DNA of 8,743 nt from Coriobacteriia bacterium (lineage in GTDB: Bacteria; Actinomycetota; Coriobacteriia; Coriobacteriales; UBA8131). Each line of letters starts with the position of its first letter. The first letter of the stretch is position 1. The notes beneath the pieces were generated by a model, which did no database searches, was not told the origin of the DNA, and saw only the letters and a program-made list of their open reading frames with translations. Shown here piece by piece: positions 1 through 7,496 of this stretch. The translations under genes were made by a program, and so were the position numbers. The stretch is taken from the NCBI GenBank assembly GCA_003509825.1, contig DOMT01000115.1:2784-11526 (forward strand), written 5' to 3'.

Positions 1-44
1 TCGGCCCCGTGCCCCTTCGCCTCGGCACTTCCATCATTGGTCAT
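1..44 (-). CDS. Start of a downstream gene of the pyrG operon, product unknown (3' end outside window)
   Basis: Only the first 14 codons are visible (MTNDGSAEAKGHGA, running off the window edge). The ATG is preceded by GGGGAG six bases upstream, a good ribosome binding site, and the pyrG stop codon lies 27 bases before it, so co-transcription with pyrG is likely. The residues are too few to identify a family. In actinobacteria the gene after pyrG is often a NUDIX hydrolase or a XerD-type recombinase, but nothing in these residues tests that. Confidence 0.55.
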   Translation of the reverse strand, partial: MTNDGSAEAKGHGA

Positions 45-71
45 GATCTTCTCCCCGACTCCTCCGATGCT

Positions 72-2680
<2,609 letters not shown>

Positions 2681-2835
2681 CAGCGGAAAACCACTGGGTA
2701 TTCAGTTTATCAAAACAGACCCCGGGGCGGAGGTGACAATCGATTTTTTATCTGGAGCTAAACGCGGGGCGGCAAAAGCCCTGGAAGTGCTGAAATGAAG
2801 CGTGGTCGGTTACGAGGCTCAACTTTTCAATCCAT
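2681..2835. other. Junction between core operon and Rhs-associated array, no confident gene
   Basis: No long minus-strand gene lies here. Two short competing readings exist. On the plus strand an open frame running out of the neighbouring antisense ends in a protein-like stretch (FIKTDPGAEVTIDFLSGAKR) with a stop at 2796-2798. On the minus strand a 33-codon frame starts at an ATG overlapping the end of the upstream membrane gene (MDGFEWIEKLSLVTDHASFQ). Neither can be assigned to a family. The segment probably also holds any promoter for the downstream transferase and pyrG genes. Confidence 0.5.
2747..2775 (-). promoter_or_regulatory. Possible sigma-70-like promoter for the transferase-pyrG operon
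   Basis: On the minus strand TTGCCG (2770-2775) and GATAAA (2747-2752) are separated by 17 bases, each matching four of six consensus positions. It lies about 70 bases upstream of the transferase start, in the only sizeable non-coding gap before it. The match is weak and found by eye, so it is only a candidate. Confidence 0.2.
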
Positions 2836-3306
2836 TCAAAACCATCCATTCACATCCCTTATCGCTGTAAGCACCCGTATCGATGTCTCCACCCAATCGA
2901 TGCAGGTATGCCCCAGGATCATACCTGCCCCCAACAACAGCACCGCGCCGCCCGTCAGTAAATCGATGAGATAGTTCGTCTCATCACTGAAGCGATCTTC
3001 GAAAAAAGCGTTTCCTCCCGCGAACCCTCCCGCGAAACATTCGAGCCCGAGTGCCATGAGAAACATCCCTGCGATTACGGGCAGACTCAGCGTATCCTGA
3101 AAAATAACCGAGGCTATACCTATGAAAACGAAGTTGAGGCTTCCCAGAACAACCCCGGCCCTACCGGCCCTATCACCGAATATCTTCTTCACCCAAGAGC
3201 ACCTGGGCAGATCGTCTTCGGATCTGCGCACCTGCATGATGACAAAAACGATGCCTATCATTATTGCGCCTATCCCGATCGATAAAGGAGTATTTAGATC
3301 CATCAT
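2836..3306 (-). CDS. Four-helix integral membrane protein, candidate immunity protein
   Basis: The 156-residue protein has about four membrane segments (roughly residues 5-24, 50-68, 75-97 and 115-135), with a glycine-rich ECFAGGFAGGNAFFE stretch before the last one. I do not recognise its family. The ATG at 3306 is chosen because it overlaps the stop of the upstream 57-codon frame as ATGA, with GGGA six bases before it; a TTG at 3324 would add six residues. The placement, directly coupled to a short orphan reading frame in an array downstream of an Rhs gene, suggests a membrane immunity protein against a toxin acting on the envelope. That role is inferred from context only. It is the last gene of the array before the core operon. 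Confidence 0.8.
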   Translation of the reverse strand: MMDLNTPLSIGIGAIMIGIVFVIMQVRRSEDDLPRCSWVKKIFGDRAGRAGVVLGSLNFVFIGIASVIFQDTLSLPVIAGMFLMALGLECFAGGFAGGNAFFEDRFSDETNYLIDLLTGGAVLLLGAGMILGHTCIDWVETSIRVLTAIRDVNGWF

Positions 3307-3476
3307 TCTCTGTCCCAAACCCAATAGTAATCAACACCATAAGAACCGCCTGCAGCCGAGGAATAAAACGAACCACCGTCGGTGGACAAGAGAAACCCAT
3401 CCAGGCCACCGCCGAAGGAAGGCCCGGGCTTTACATAGCTCAACCTTTCGGAAAACTCCGTCGATGCTTTTTTCAT
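3303..3476 (-). CDS. 57-codon small ORF, probable toxin C-terminal remnant
   Basis: This reading frame is very protein-like: it starts MKKASTEFSERLSYVKPG, then has a glycine/serine-rich middle (SFGGGLDGFLLSTDGGSF) and an aromatic end (YGVDYYWVWDRE). Its TGA stop overlaps the ATG of the following membrane gene (ATGA), which signals translational coupling. A stop codon lies six codons upstream of the ATG and only a weak purine-rich sequence precedes it. It is therefore either a genuine small protein or the displaced 3' end of a larger Rhs-type toxin. The same arrangement (short orphan tail, then small gene) recurs at 3988-4098, 4731-4919 and 5584-5676, which favours a remnant. No family was recognised. 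Confidence 0.6.
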   Translation of the reverse strand: MKKASTEFSERLSYVKPGPSFGGGLDGFLLSTDGGSFYSSAAGGSYGVDYYWVWDRE

Positions 3477-3514
3477 AACCACACATCTTCTTCAGCTGAG
3501 TGTGACACCGGATC

Positions 3515-3991
3515 TCAAAGCACCACCCGGTCGACATTATCGCCTGATAACAGATCATATTTATTGATACAGAATATGGTGTCATCCAGTGAGGAAAAAG
3601 TCACCACGTACCCGTCTTCGGTTATATAGGCGGGTATATAGAGGCCGCTTCCCGCATCATCATGCACCTCCCCCAATTCCGACACCAACTCACCAACGCT
3701 TTTTCCCAAATACCGCCGTATATCCCCGATCGCAACCGGAGTCAATCCCTGAACATCGAGACATCTTCTGTCCTGGGAAAACTCCACGGTCTTTTGGAGC
3801 GTCACATAATCCGTAATAACGGCCGTATAAGTATCGCCGGTTTGGAAGGTGGATACGGTGCCACGCGAAAAGACACGCTCGTATCGTTCTTTGGTGTCGA
3901 AGAACGAGTCGCCTATCTCGATTCCGTTGCTTGCGCTACAGCCGAAAAGTGTCAAGACGACGAGAGCCGCTGCCGTGATGGCCTTTTTCAT
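3515..3991 (-). CDS. Lipoprotein, candidate immunity protein
   Basis: The 158-residue protein begins with a lipoprotein signal peptide (MKKAITAAALVVLTLFGC): a basic start, a hydrophobic core, and the lipobox LFGC with Cys18 as the expected lipidation site. The mature protein would be anchored on the outer face of the membrane. It contains IEIGDSFFDTKERYERVF and, near the end, ITEDGYVVTFSSLDDTIFCI; I do not recognise the family. The ATG at 3991 is supported by AGGGGA about eight bases upstream, and it overlaps the stop of a preceding short frame (ATGA). An extracytoplasmic anchor would suit protection against a toxin that attacks the cell wall or membrane from outside, but this is inferred from the array context. 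Confidence 0.85.
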   Translation of the reverse strand: MKKAITAAALVVLTLFGCSASNGIEIGDSFFDTKERYERVFSRGTVSTFQTGDTYTAVITDYVTLQKTVEFSQDRRCLDVQGLTPVAIGDIRRYLGKSVGELVSELGEVHDDAGSGLYIPAYITEDGYVVTFSSLDDTIFCINKYDLLSGDNVDRVVL

Positions 3992-4098
3992 GATCCGTAT
4001 CCCCTGTTCGGTCCGACTTCATAGTAACCCATGAGATCATCATAGATATCCCTAAGGCTGTTGGCACCCTCTAGTTCAAATCGATAACTTCGGTAACC
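3988..4098 (-). pseudogene. Orphan reading-frame tail, probable toxin C-terminal remnant
   Basis: A frame different from that of the overlapping lipoprotein gene is open from 4098 to a TGA at 3988-3990 and reads as convincing protein (FELEGANSLRDIYDDLMGYY, then EVGPNRGYGS). Its stop overlaps the ATG of the next lipoprotein gene as ATGA. It has no usable start before an internal ATG that would leave only 14 residues, so it is unlikely to be an intact gene. It fits the displaced 3' end of a toxin whose immunity gene follows. No family was recognised. Confidence 0.5.
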
Positions 4099-4715
4099 TC
4101 ACGGAAGTCATCCCCGGTCTGATAGGTTATCTTCAGCTGCATTTTATCGTTGATAAAACCTGCATCCAGTACCGGCGTGTGGCTCCTCGAAAAATCCAGT
4201 TGCACTTCCTTGTAGTACTCCGATCTATCGAAGGCATTTCGTATAACCAAACTCCTTGTTCCAAAAGGATTTCCTTCATCGGGAATATGAATATATGCGA
4301 CGCATTCTTCACTGAACGCACAGACGTAGGTGAACGTCTTTGAAAACACATCTCTGCTCAGGCTGTAGTATCTATCCCACGCAATACCGGTACCCACTCC
4401 TCTGTGAATGTTCACTACGTCTCCGTCGATGAGAGTGAGCCGCGGAAGTCTGCCGTTATAGCCGCCCCTCTCCACAACGTTGCCGTCGGTGCCGTAGACA
4501 CAGTAGTAAGACATGAATCCGTCTCCTGAAAGTAGTTTGAAATATGGCCCTCCATCGATGACCTGGGGATTGATCAGATCTTCCGGCCTCACTTCTTGTC
4601 GTGCGGGCGAGCTGCTGTCTTCGGGTTCGGACTCAATGTTTTCGGGAGCAGAGGTACCGCACGCCATTAATGACAGCGACACAAAGATTGTGGGACATAT
4701 GACTGCTCTGAGCAC
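4071..4715 (-). CDS. Lipoprotein, candidate immunity protein for a cell-wall hydrolase toxin
   Basis: The 214-residue protein has a lipoprotein signal peptide ending in the lipobox LMAC with Cys19, followed by a Ser/Glu/Pro-rich linker (residues 20-45) typical of surface-anchored lipoproteins. The globular part contains DGGPYFKLLSGDGFMSYYCV and VCAFSEECVAYIHIPDEGNP, with three cysteines, and seems beta-rich. I do not recognise the family. The GTG start at 4715 is supported by GAGGAGG (4722-4728) six bases upstream. The gene starts 15 bases after the stop of a short frame resembling the C-terminus of SleB-type cell-wall hydrolases. A toxin that digests peptidoglycan would need an immunity protein outside the membrane, which a lipoprotein provides. 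The pairing is inferred. Confidence 0.85.
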   Translation of the reverse strand: MLRAVICPTIFVSLSLMACGTSAPENIESEPEDSSSPARQEVRPEDLINPQVIDGGPYFKLLSGDGFMSYYCVYGTDGNVVERGGYNGRLPRLTLIDGDVVNIHRGVGTGIAWDRYYSLSRDVFSKTFTYVCAFSEECVAYIHIPDEGNPFGTRSLVIRNAFDRSEYYKEVQLDFSRSHTPVLDAGFINDKMQLKITYQTGDDFREVTEVIDLN

Positions 4716-4721
4716 ACCACA

Positions 4722-4728
4722 CCTCCTC
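4722..4728 (-). promoter_or_regulatory. Ribosome binding site GAGGAGG that fixes a GTG start
   Basis: GAGGAGG on the minus strand, six bases before the GTG at 4713-4715, is one of the best Shine-Dalgarno matches in the window and decides the start of the lipoprotein gene. It lies just after the TAG stop (4731-4733) of the hydrolase-like tail. Confidence 0.7.
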
Positions 4729-4730
4729 GT

Positions 4731-4919
4731 CTATCGGTACCAGTAAAACCTTTCGGTACCGTCAATGAATACTTGCTCATAATCATTATGGTATCTCCAA
4801 TCACCAGGGTTTGGATGACTGTGAAAATAAGTTCCCCCGCCTGTGCAATCTCTCTGCCCGTCATATATCGCAATGACCGCTTTAAGGGAATCGTCCATTG
4901 CATCTTTCGCAATAGGATT
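4731..4919 (-). pseudogene. C-terminal remnant of a SleB-like (Hydrolase_2) cell-wall hydrolase toxin
   Basis: This open frame ends at a TAG (4731-4733). From the only ATG (4898) it would encode 55 residues, but the protein-like reading already begins upstream of that ATG (NPIAKDA). Residues such as AVIAIYDGQRDCTGGGTYFH, then HPNPGDWRYHN and GTERFYWYR, match the pattern I know from the C-terminus of SleB/CwlJ-type cell-wall hydrolases: an Ala-rich helix, G..D.T.GA.yF, P..W, then iG.H.FY. Upstream the frame is closed by a TGA just before 4920, inside a piece of a different broken gene, so the catalytic part is missing. It is best read as the displaced toxin end belonging to the lipoprotein gene 15 bases downstream. 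Family assignment is by remembered pattern only. Confidence 0.6.
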
Positions 4920-5058
4920 GGGGCAGAAAGGTCACCAGGAATGCCAACGAGAAAAACAACGCCGCCGCACCCCGAACCCAAAGCTCGAGTTTCGAGAGGC
5001 GGACGATCACCACCCCGATTTCCGAGGCACATCTCTTTACCCGATATCCGGCCGACAT
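4882..5058 (-). pseudogene. Truncated copy of the array's membrane-domain family
   Basis: From an ATG at 5058 this frame encodes 58 residues: a charged start (MSAGYRVKRCASEIG), the repeat-family signature VVIVRLSKLELWVRG, and a hydrophobic helix (AAALFFSLAFLVTFLP), after which it runs out of frame to a stop at 4882. The signature corresponds to VIVRLPKAFVWIG in the copy at 5619-5873. The DNA at 4991-5010 matches 5731-5750 at 19 of 20 bases. The frame change into the hydrolase-like tail occurs near 4920. It appears to be the 5' end of an immunity-type membrane gene cut off by recombination. Confidence 0.6.
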
Positions 5059-5069
5059 ATATGGCACAG

Positions 5070-5076
5070 CCTCCTT
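5070..5076 (-). promoter_or_regulatory. Ribosome binding site AAGGAGG of the truncated membrane gene
   Basis: AAGGAGG on the minus strand lies 11 bases before the ATG at 5056-5058 and directly after the TGA (5079-5081) of an orphan frame. A preserved strong site in front of a truncated gene supports the view that this was a functional start before the gene was cut. Confidence 0.5.
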
Positions 5077-5078
5077 GA

Positions 5079-5160
5079 TCACTCATGCCCAAGTAAATCC
5101 CACACGCCGTGCTTAGCAGAACGCGGCACAACCCTAACTTCGCTTGCCCTTGCCCCGCCT
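5079..5160 (-). pseudogene. Short orphan frame tail before the truncated membrane gene
   Basis: A frame different from that of the upstream gene runs through its last codons and ends at TGA 5079-5081, reading SEVRVVPRSAKHGVWDLLGH. It stops two bases before the AAGGAGG site of the truncated membrane gene. Its place matches the short-tail-then-gene pattern seen elsewhere in the array, so it may be another toxin end. The stretch is short and no family can be named. Confidence 0.3.
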
Positions 5161-5580
5161 CTTTGTCTTGGCTTTTTTCGGCCTGGAAACCCATTGGTCA
5201 TAATGACACCAAGGGTTTCCAGGCTTCCAAGATAGAAATCGTATGATAACCATCCAAGCCACATCAAACACTATCACTCCGTAAATCAAGCCCGATGTGA
5301 CTTGCTGCATTGACTGAACAATCTGTGTCGACATTACACACAAGATCAATGAAGGATGCATTATCAATATTGCGTAGTAAAGCCAAATCAAACCTTTCGG
5401 TATCTCTTCGCGAAAACGCTTATACAAAAACCACTCCCGGAATGTTTGTCCACGCCGCCTTCTCTCGTATTGACCTTTTCGCAGATAGAGCTCTCCGATT
5501 TCTTGAAGAATGCTCCTAATCATGAGAAATGAAACAATGGACAACACAGCGGCGAGAGCTATTTGCCTTTCATAATCCAT
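5134..5580 (-). CDS. Membrane protein with strongly basic C-terminus, candidate immunity protein
   Basis: The 148-residue protein has about three membrane segments (roughly residues 6-24, 64-85 and 92-115). Between the first two is a basic cytoplasmic-looking loop (YLRKGQYERRRRGQTFREWF), and the protein ends with PKKAKTKRRGKGKRS, an extremely basic tail. I do not recognise the family. The ATG at 5580 is supported by AGGTG six bases upstream. It follows by three bases the stop of a short orphan frame that does not belong to the preceding broken membrane gene. A long inverted repeat lies inside its 3' end. By position it is another candidate immunity gene; the final basic residues could have been added when the downstream junction formed. 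Confidence 0.75.
   Translation of the reverse strand: MDYERQIALAAVLSIVSFLMIRSILQEIGELYLRKGQYERRRRGQTFREWFLYKRFREEIPKGLIWLYYAILIMHPSLILCVMSTQIVQSMQQVTSGLIYGVIVFDVAWMVIIRFLSWKPGNPWCHYDQWVSRPKKAKTKRRGKGKRS
5181..5224. repeat. Long near-perfect inverted repeat
   Basis: GCCTGGAAACCC (5181-5192) and GGGTTTCCAGGC (5213-5224) are perfect 12-base inverted repeats. Inside them TTGGT (5194-5198) pairs with ACCAA (5208-5212), giving about 17 base pairs with one bulged A and a nine-base loop. It lies within the 3' part of the basic-tailed membrane gene. No T-run follows it on either strand, so it is not a standard terminator. It could be a recombination or regulatory structure, or a coding coincidence. 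Confidence 0.6.
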
Positions 5581-5583
5581 ACA

Positions 5584-5676
5584 TCACCTTTTGAATGGAA
5601 TTCGCTGATACTGGTTTTTCATGTAGCTGGTGGGAGCAAATCCTCCTCCCGTAGCCTTCGAGGGTTGAAGCGACAT
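5584..5676 (-). pseudogene. Out-of-frame tail after the truncated membrane gene, probable toxin remnant
   Basis: In a frame different from the upstream truncated gene, the sequence from the ATG at 5676 encodes 30 residues (MSLQPSKATGGGFAPTSYMK then NQYQRIPFKR) and stops with TGA at 5584-5586, three bases before the ATG of the basic-tailed membrane gene. No good ribosome binding site precedes it. It is either the frameshifted continuation of the upstream copy (SLMSLQPSKATGG loosely parallels SILSVLPPEALGG in the intact gene) or the displaced toxin tail belonging to the next gene. Confidence 0.45.
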
Positions 5677-5873
5677 GAGGGAGGCGAACAGACAAAAAGA
5701 ACCCCGATAACTCCGATCCACACAAACGCCTTCGGGAGGCGGACGATCACATGGTTCCTCCCTTCGCTTTCCAGCAGTTTTTTATCGTTGGCCCTTCGGA
5801 CGAACAGGAACAAGGCCCCGAGAACGATACCCGTAAGCGCCGGTGTCAGAAATGTCGTGAGAACATCGGTCAC
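5619..5873 (-). pseudogene. Truncated or frameshifted third copy of the duplicated membrane domain
   Basis: The GTG start at 5873 lies one base after the stop of the 333-residue gene, with AGAGG about seven bases upstream. The first 60 residues parallel the N-terminus of that protein: a membrane helix, a charged stretch (RRANDKKLLESEGRNHV), then VIVRLPKAFVWIGVIGVLF matching VLLHLPKAYIWVGAMQF. After about residue 61 (near 5690) similarity stops and the frame reads low-complexity CSPPSCRFNPRRLREED to a stop at 5619. The PH-like part with the YTTxLGRTYTI motif is absent. The copy is therefore broken, by a frameshift or a recombination joint. Confidence 0.7.
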
Positions 5874-5874
5874 C

Positions 5875-6876
5875 TCAGCGCCTCTTCCGGAAAAGAGCGA
5901 TATCGGGCATCCATCCGACTTTTTTCACGTCGTGTCTTTGAAACGCCTTCCGCAAGACCTCGGAGTTTATCGCCTTGACATCGACGTAAAAGGTCCTTTT
6001 CGCCTTGAAACTCAGGTAGTGGTTTCCATCTCTGAAGTAGGCGACATCCGCATAGTCGATCGTGTAGGTGCGCCCGAGACAGGTGGTGTAGACGAAGTGA
6101 TCTCTTCCCTTGAAAACCTCTATCCGCCAGGTACGGGCCTGCAATACGTAGAACACACCGAGAAGAATACCCGGGGAAAACAATAGAACCGTCGCCAGGG
6201 TTTCGATGACTCCACCTTCGGATTTGCCGAGGAAGATGAAAGCACCCACAACCACCGACATGAACACGGCCATGAAAGCACCGACCCACAGATACACCCT
6301 CGGAAGCCTTATGGTCATGCACCCGTCTTCGGACATCGCGTCCAGATCTTTCACCTTATTCATTCTCAACATATGCGATAGCAGGTGCCGGTTGAGAGCC
6401 ATCGGATCCACGTAGAAGGTTCTTTTCGGCATCTTGATGATCAGATACATCTCGCTGTCGGTGTAGTAGACGATATCGGTGTACTTGATCGTGTAGGTGC
6501 GCCCGAGCCATGTGGTGTAGAGGAAATAATCCTCATCTCTGAATAATCGGACTTTCCATACCAGAGGAGCGATCACAAGAACCGCTCCCAAAAAACTGAA
6601 AGCCAAAAAGAGTAGCGATATCTCGATGCCCCCATTAACAATGACTCCGCCGAGAGCCTCCGGGGGCAACACTGACAAAATTGAACAGGCCATAGAGAAG
6701 GTGAACTGCATTGCACCAACCCAGATATAAGCCTTGGGAAGATGTAGGAGGACGGGGGCTTTTCCATTGCTTCGCATGCGGTCTTTTCTGTTACTTCTGA
6801 AAAAAAGCATGTACCTGACAAGAACGAAAAGTCCGATACCTGTAACAATTGCAATATGTAGGTAATAATTTCTCAT
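5875..6876 (-). CDS. Membrane protein with two tandem copies of a helix-pair plus PH-like domain
   Basis: The 333-residue protein is an internal duplication. After an N-terminal helix (5-25), each unit has a basic LP[KR].Y.WVGA segment, two membrane helices and a soluble part. Unit 1 (41-170) has LYTTWLGRTYTIKYTDIVYY (119-138) and KRTFYVD (151-157). Unit 2 (186-313) has VYTTCLGRTYTIDYADVAYF (262-281) and KRTFYVD (293-299). The soluble part recalls bacterial PH-like domains of YcxB type, an unverified resemblance. The DNA also repeats: 6058-6078 and 6489-6509 are identical over 21 bases. The ATG at 6876 has GGTGA four bases upstream. It is followed one base later by a truncated third copy. Fusion of two tandem immunity genes is a likely origin. 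Confidence 0.85.
   Translation of the reverse strand: MRNYYLHIAIVTGIGLFVLVRYMLFFRSNRKDRMRSNGKAPVLLHLPKAYIWVGAMQFTFSMACSILSVLPPEALGGVIVNGGIEISLLFLAFSFLGAVLVIAPLVWKVRLFRDEDYFLYTTWLGRTYTIKYTDIVYYTDSEMYLIIKMPKRTFYVDPMALNRHLLSHMLRMNKVKDLDAMSEDGCMTIRLPRVYLWVGAFMAVFMSVVVGAFIFLGKSEGGVIETLATVLLFSPGILLGVFYVLQARTWRIEVFKGRDHFVYTTCLGRTYTIDYADVAYFRDGNHYLSFKAKRTFYVDVKAINSEVLRKAFQRHDVKKVGWMPDIALFRKRR
6058..6509. repeat. Identical 21-base repeat pair inside the duplicated gene
   Basis: The 21-base sequence at 6058-6078 (beginning GATCGTGTAGGTG) recurs exactly at 6489-6509, 431 bases away, in the same orientation. Both encode the GRTYTI motif of the two protein repeats. It shows that the duplication is visible at DNA level and gives a site for homologous recombination. 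Confidence 0.8.
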
Positions 6877-6992
6877 ATTTCACCGATATCGACAGATGAT
6901 CAGTAACCAAGTCGGTACCCTCATAAAGATCAAGGGCCAAAACGCGAACGAACAAAAGGCCGTTGATACTGTTCTGGCAATGACAGACGACC
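6877..6992. other. Gap between immunity paralogue and duplicated membrane gene
   Basis: These 116 bases have no confident gene. Two minus-strand frames are open through most of it: one contains GLLFVRVLALDLYEGTDLVT, another ends with WLLIICRYR and a TGA three bases before the next ATG. A plus-strand frame of 46 codons spans 6896-7036. None has a convincing ribosome binding site, and they contradict each other, so no call is made. By analogy with the other gaps it may hold a toxin remnant. Confidence 0.4.
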
Positions 6993-7496
6993 TCAGTCCA
7001 GCTCGAATGACGATCGAGACCGGGTTAAGACAATAGTGGGCAAGCCCTCGGCAATTGCTCTTTTAACAGGAAACAGGCTCAGCAGTTTTTCGAGGTTCTC
7101 TTTGATGAAATCCGCATATATTGAAGCCTCTGCAGTGAGACGCAGTTTTCCCGTCAAAAGCGGATCGAGTCCGTAAAGGCTTTCGTTGAGAGCCTGCCTC
7201 TCAGCCCTCGATATGAGCCTGGTATATCTTAATTCACGAATGTACGGACTCAGCCCCTCTTCATCCAGCTCCGAAAGATCGTCCAAAAAAACGGATAGTC
7301 CCCCAAAACCAGGATTGTAGATTATCTTAATCCTTAGCATGTCTTTGGAGTAATGAAGGGAACAAAGCCGCTTATTTTGGCCTACCTCACATTCAAAACC
7401 CGCCGATAATAGAAAACTACAGAATCCTCCCAAAATCTCGATCTCTTCCGAGAAATATCTTCCGAAGAGCCTTTCGAATACTCCTTTCACGCCCAT
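6993..7496 (-). CDS. Second paralogue of the Rhs-adjacent candidate immunity protein
   Basis: This protein (167 residues from the ATG at 7496, preceded by GGGGGA seven bases upstream; an ATG at 7514 would add six) is a paralogue of the upstream gene product. Shared features in order are GFECEVGQNK, SLHYSKDMLRIKI, LSVFLDDLSE, IRELRYTRLI.R..RQAL and YADFIKENLEKLL. It has no signal peptide or membrane helix and should be cytoplasmic. It overlaps the end of the preceding gene by ten bases, so the two are probably translated together. By context it is a duplicated or orphan immunity protein, perhaps for a different Rhs toxin variant; no family name is offered. Confidence 0.8.
   Translation of the reverse strand: MGVKGVFERLFGRYFSEEIEILGGFCSFLLSAGFECEVGQNKRLCSLHYSKDMLRIKIIYNPGFGGLSVFLDDLSELDEEGLSPYIRELRYTRLISRAERQALNESLYGLDPLLTGKLRLTAEASIYADFIKENLEKLLSLFPVKRAIAEGLPTIVLTRSRSSFELD

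Noticed and set aside
3331..3585. An 84-codon minus-strand frame over the gap after the 158-residue lipoprotein
   Set aside because: It conflicts with the far more protein-like 57-codon frame at 3303-3476, which is coupled to the next gene, and it is Trp/Arg/Cys-rich.
4734..4760. Two GGTACC sites about 20 bases apart before a lipoprotein gene, as a possible operator
   Set aside because: Both fall within the hydrolase-like coding tail (Gly-Thr and Tyr codons) and six-base palindromes are common; no larger symmetry surrounds them.
4667..5194. A 175-codon minus-strand open frame crossing the 4740-5134 gap
   Set aside because: It conflicts with the frame holding the repeat-family signature and with the hydrolase-like tail, overlaps the lipoprotein start, and reads as unstructured Cys/Gly/Arg-rich sequence with no domain.
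5171..5224. The long hairpin plus nearby TTTTTT as a rho-independent terminator
   Set aside because: The T-run precedes the hairpin on the plus strand and becomes an A-run after it on the minus strand, so it is in the wrong place for a terminator on either strand.
5563..6186. A 207-codon plus-strand open frame
   Set aside because: It is antisense to the duplicated membrane gene and its broken copy, whose repeats are clearly coded on the minus strand.
5870..6322. A 150-codon minus-strand frame inside the 333-residue gene
   Set aside because: His/Arg/Cys-rich shadow in another frame of the gene whose two repeat units align in the main frame.
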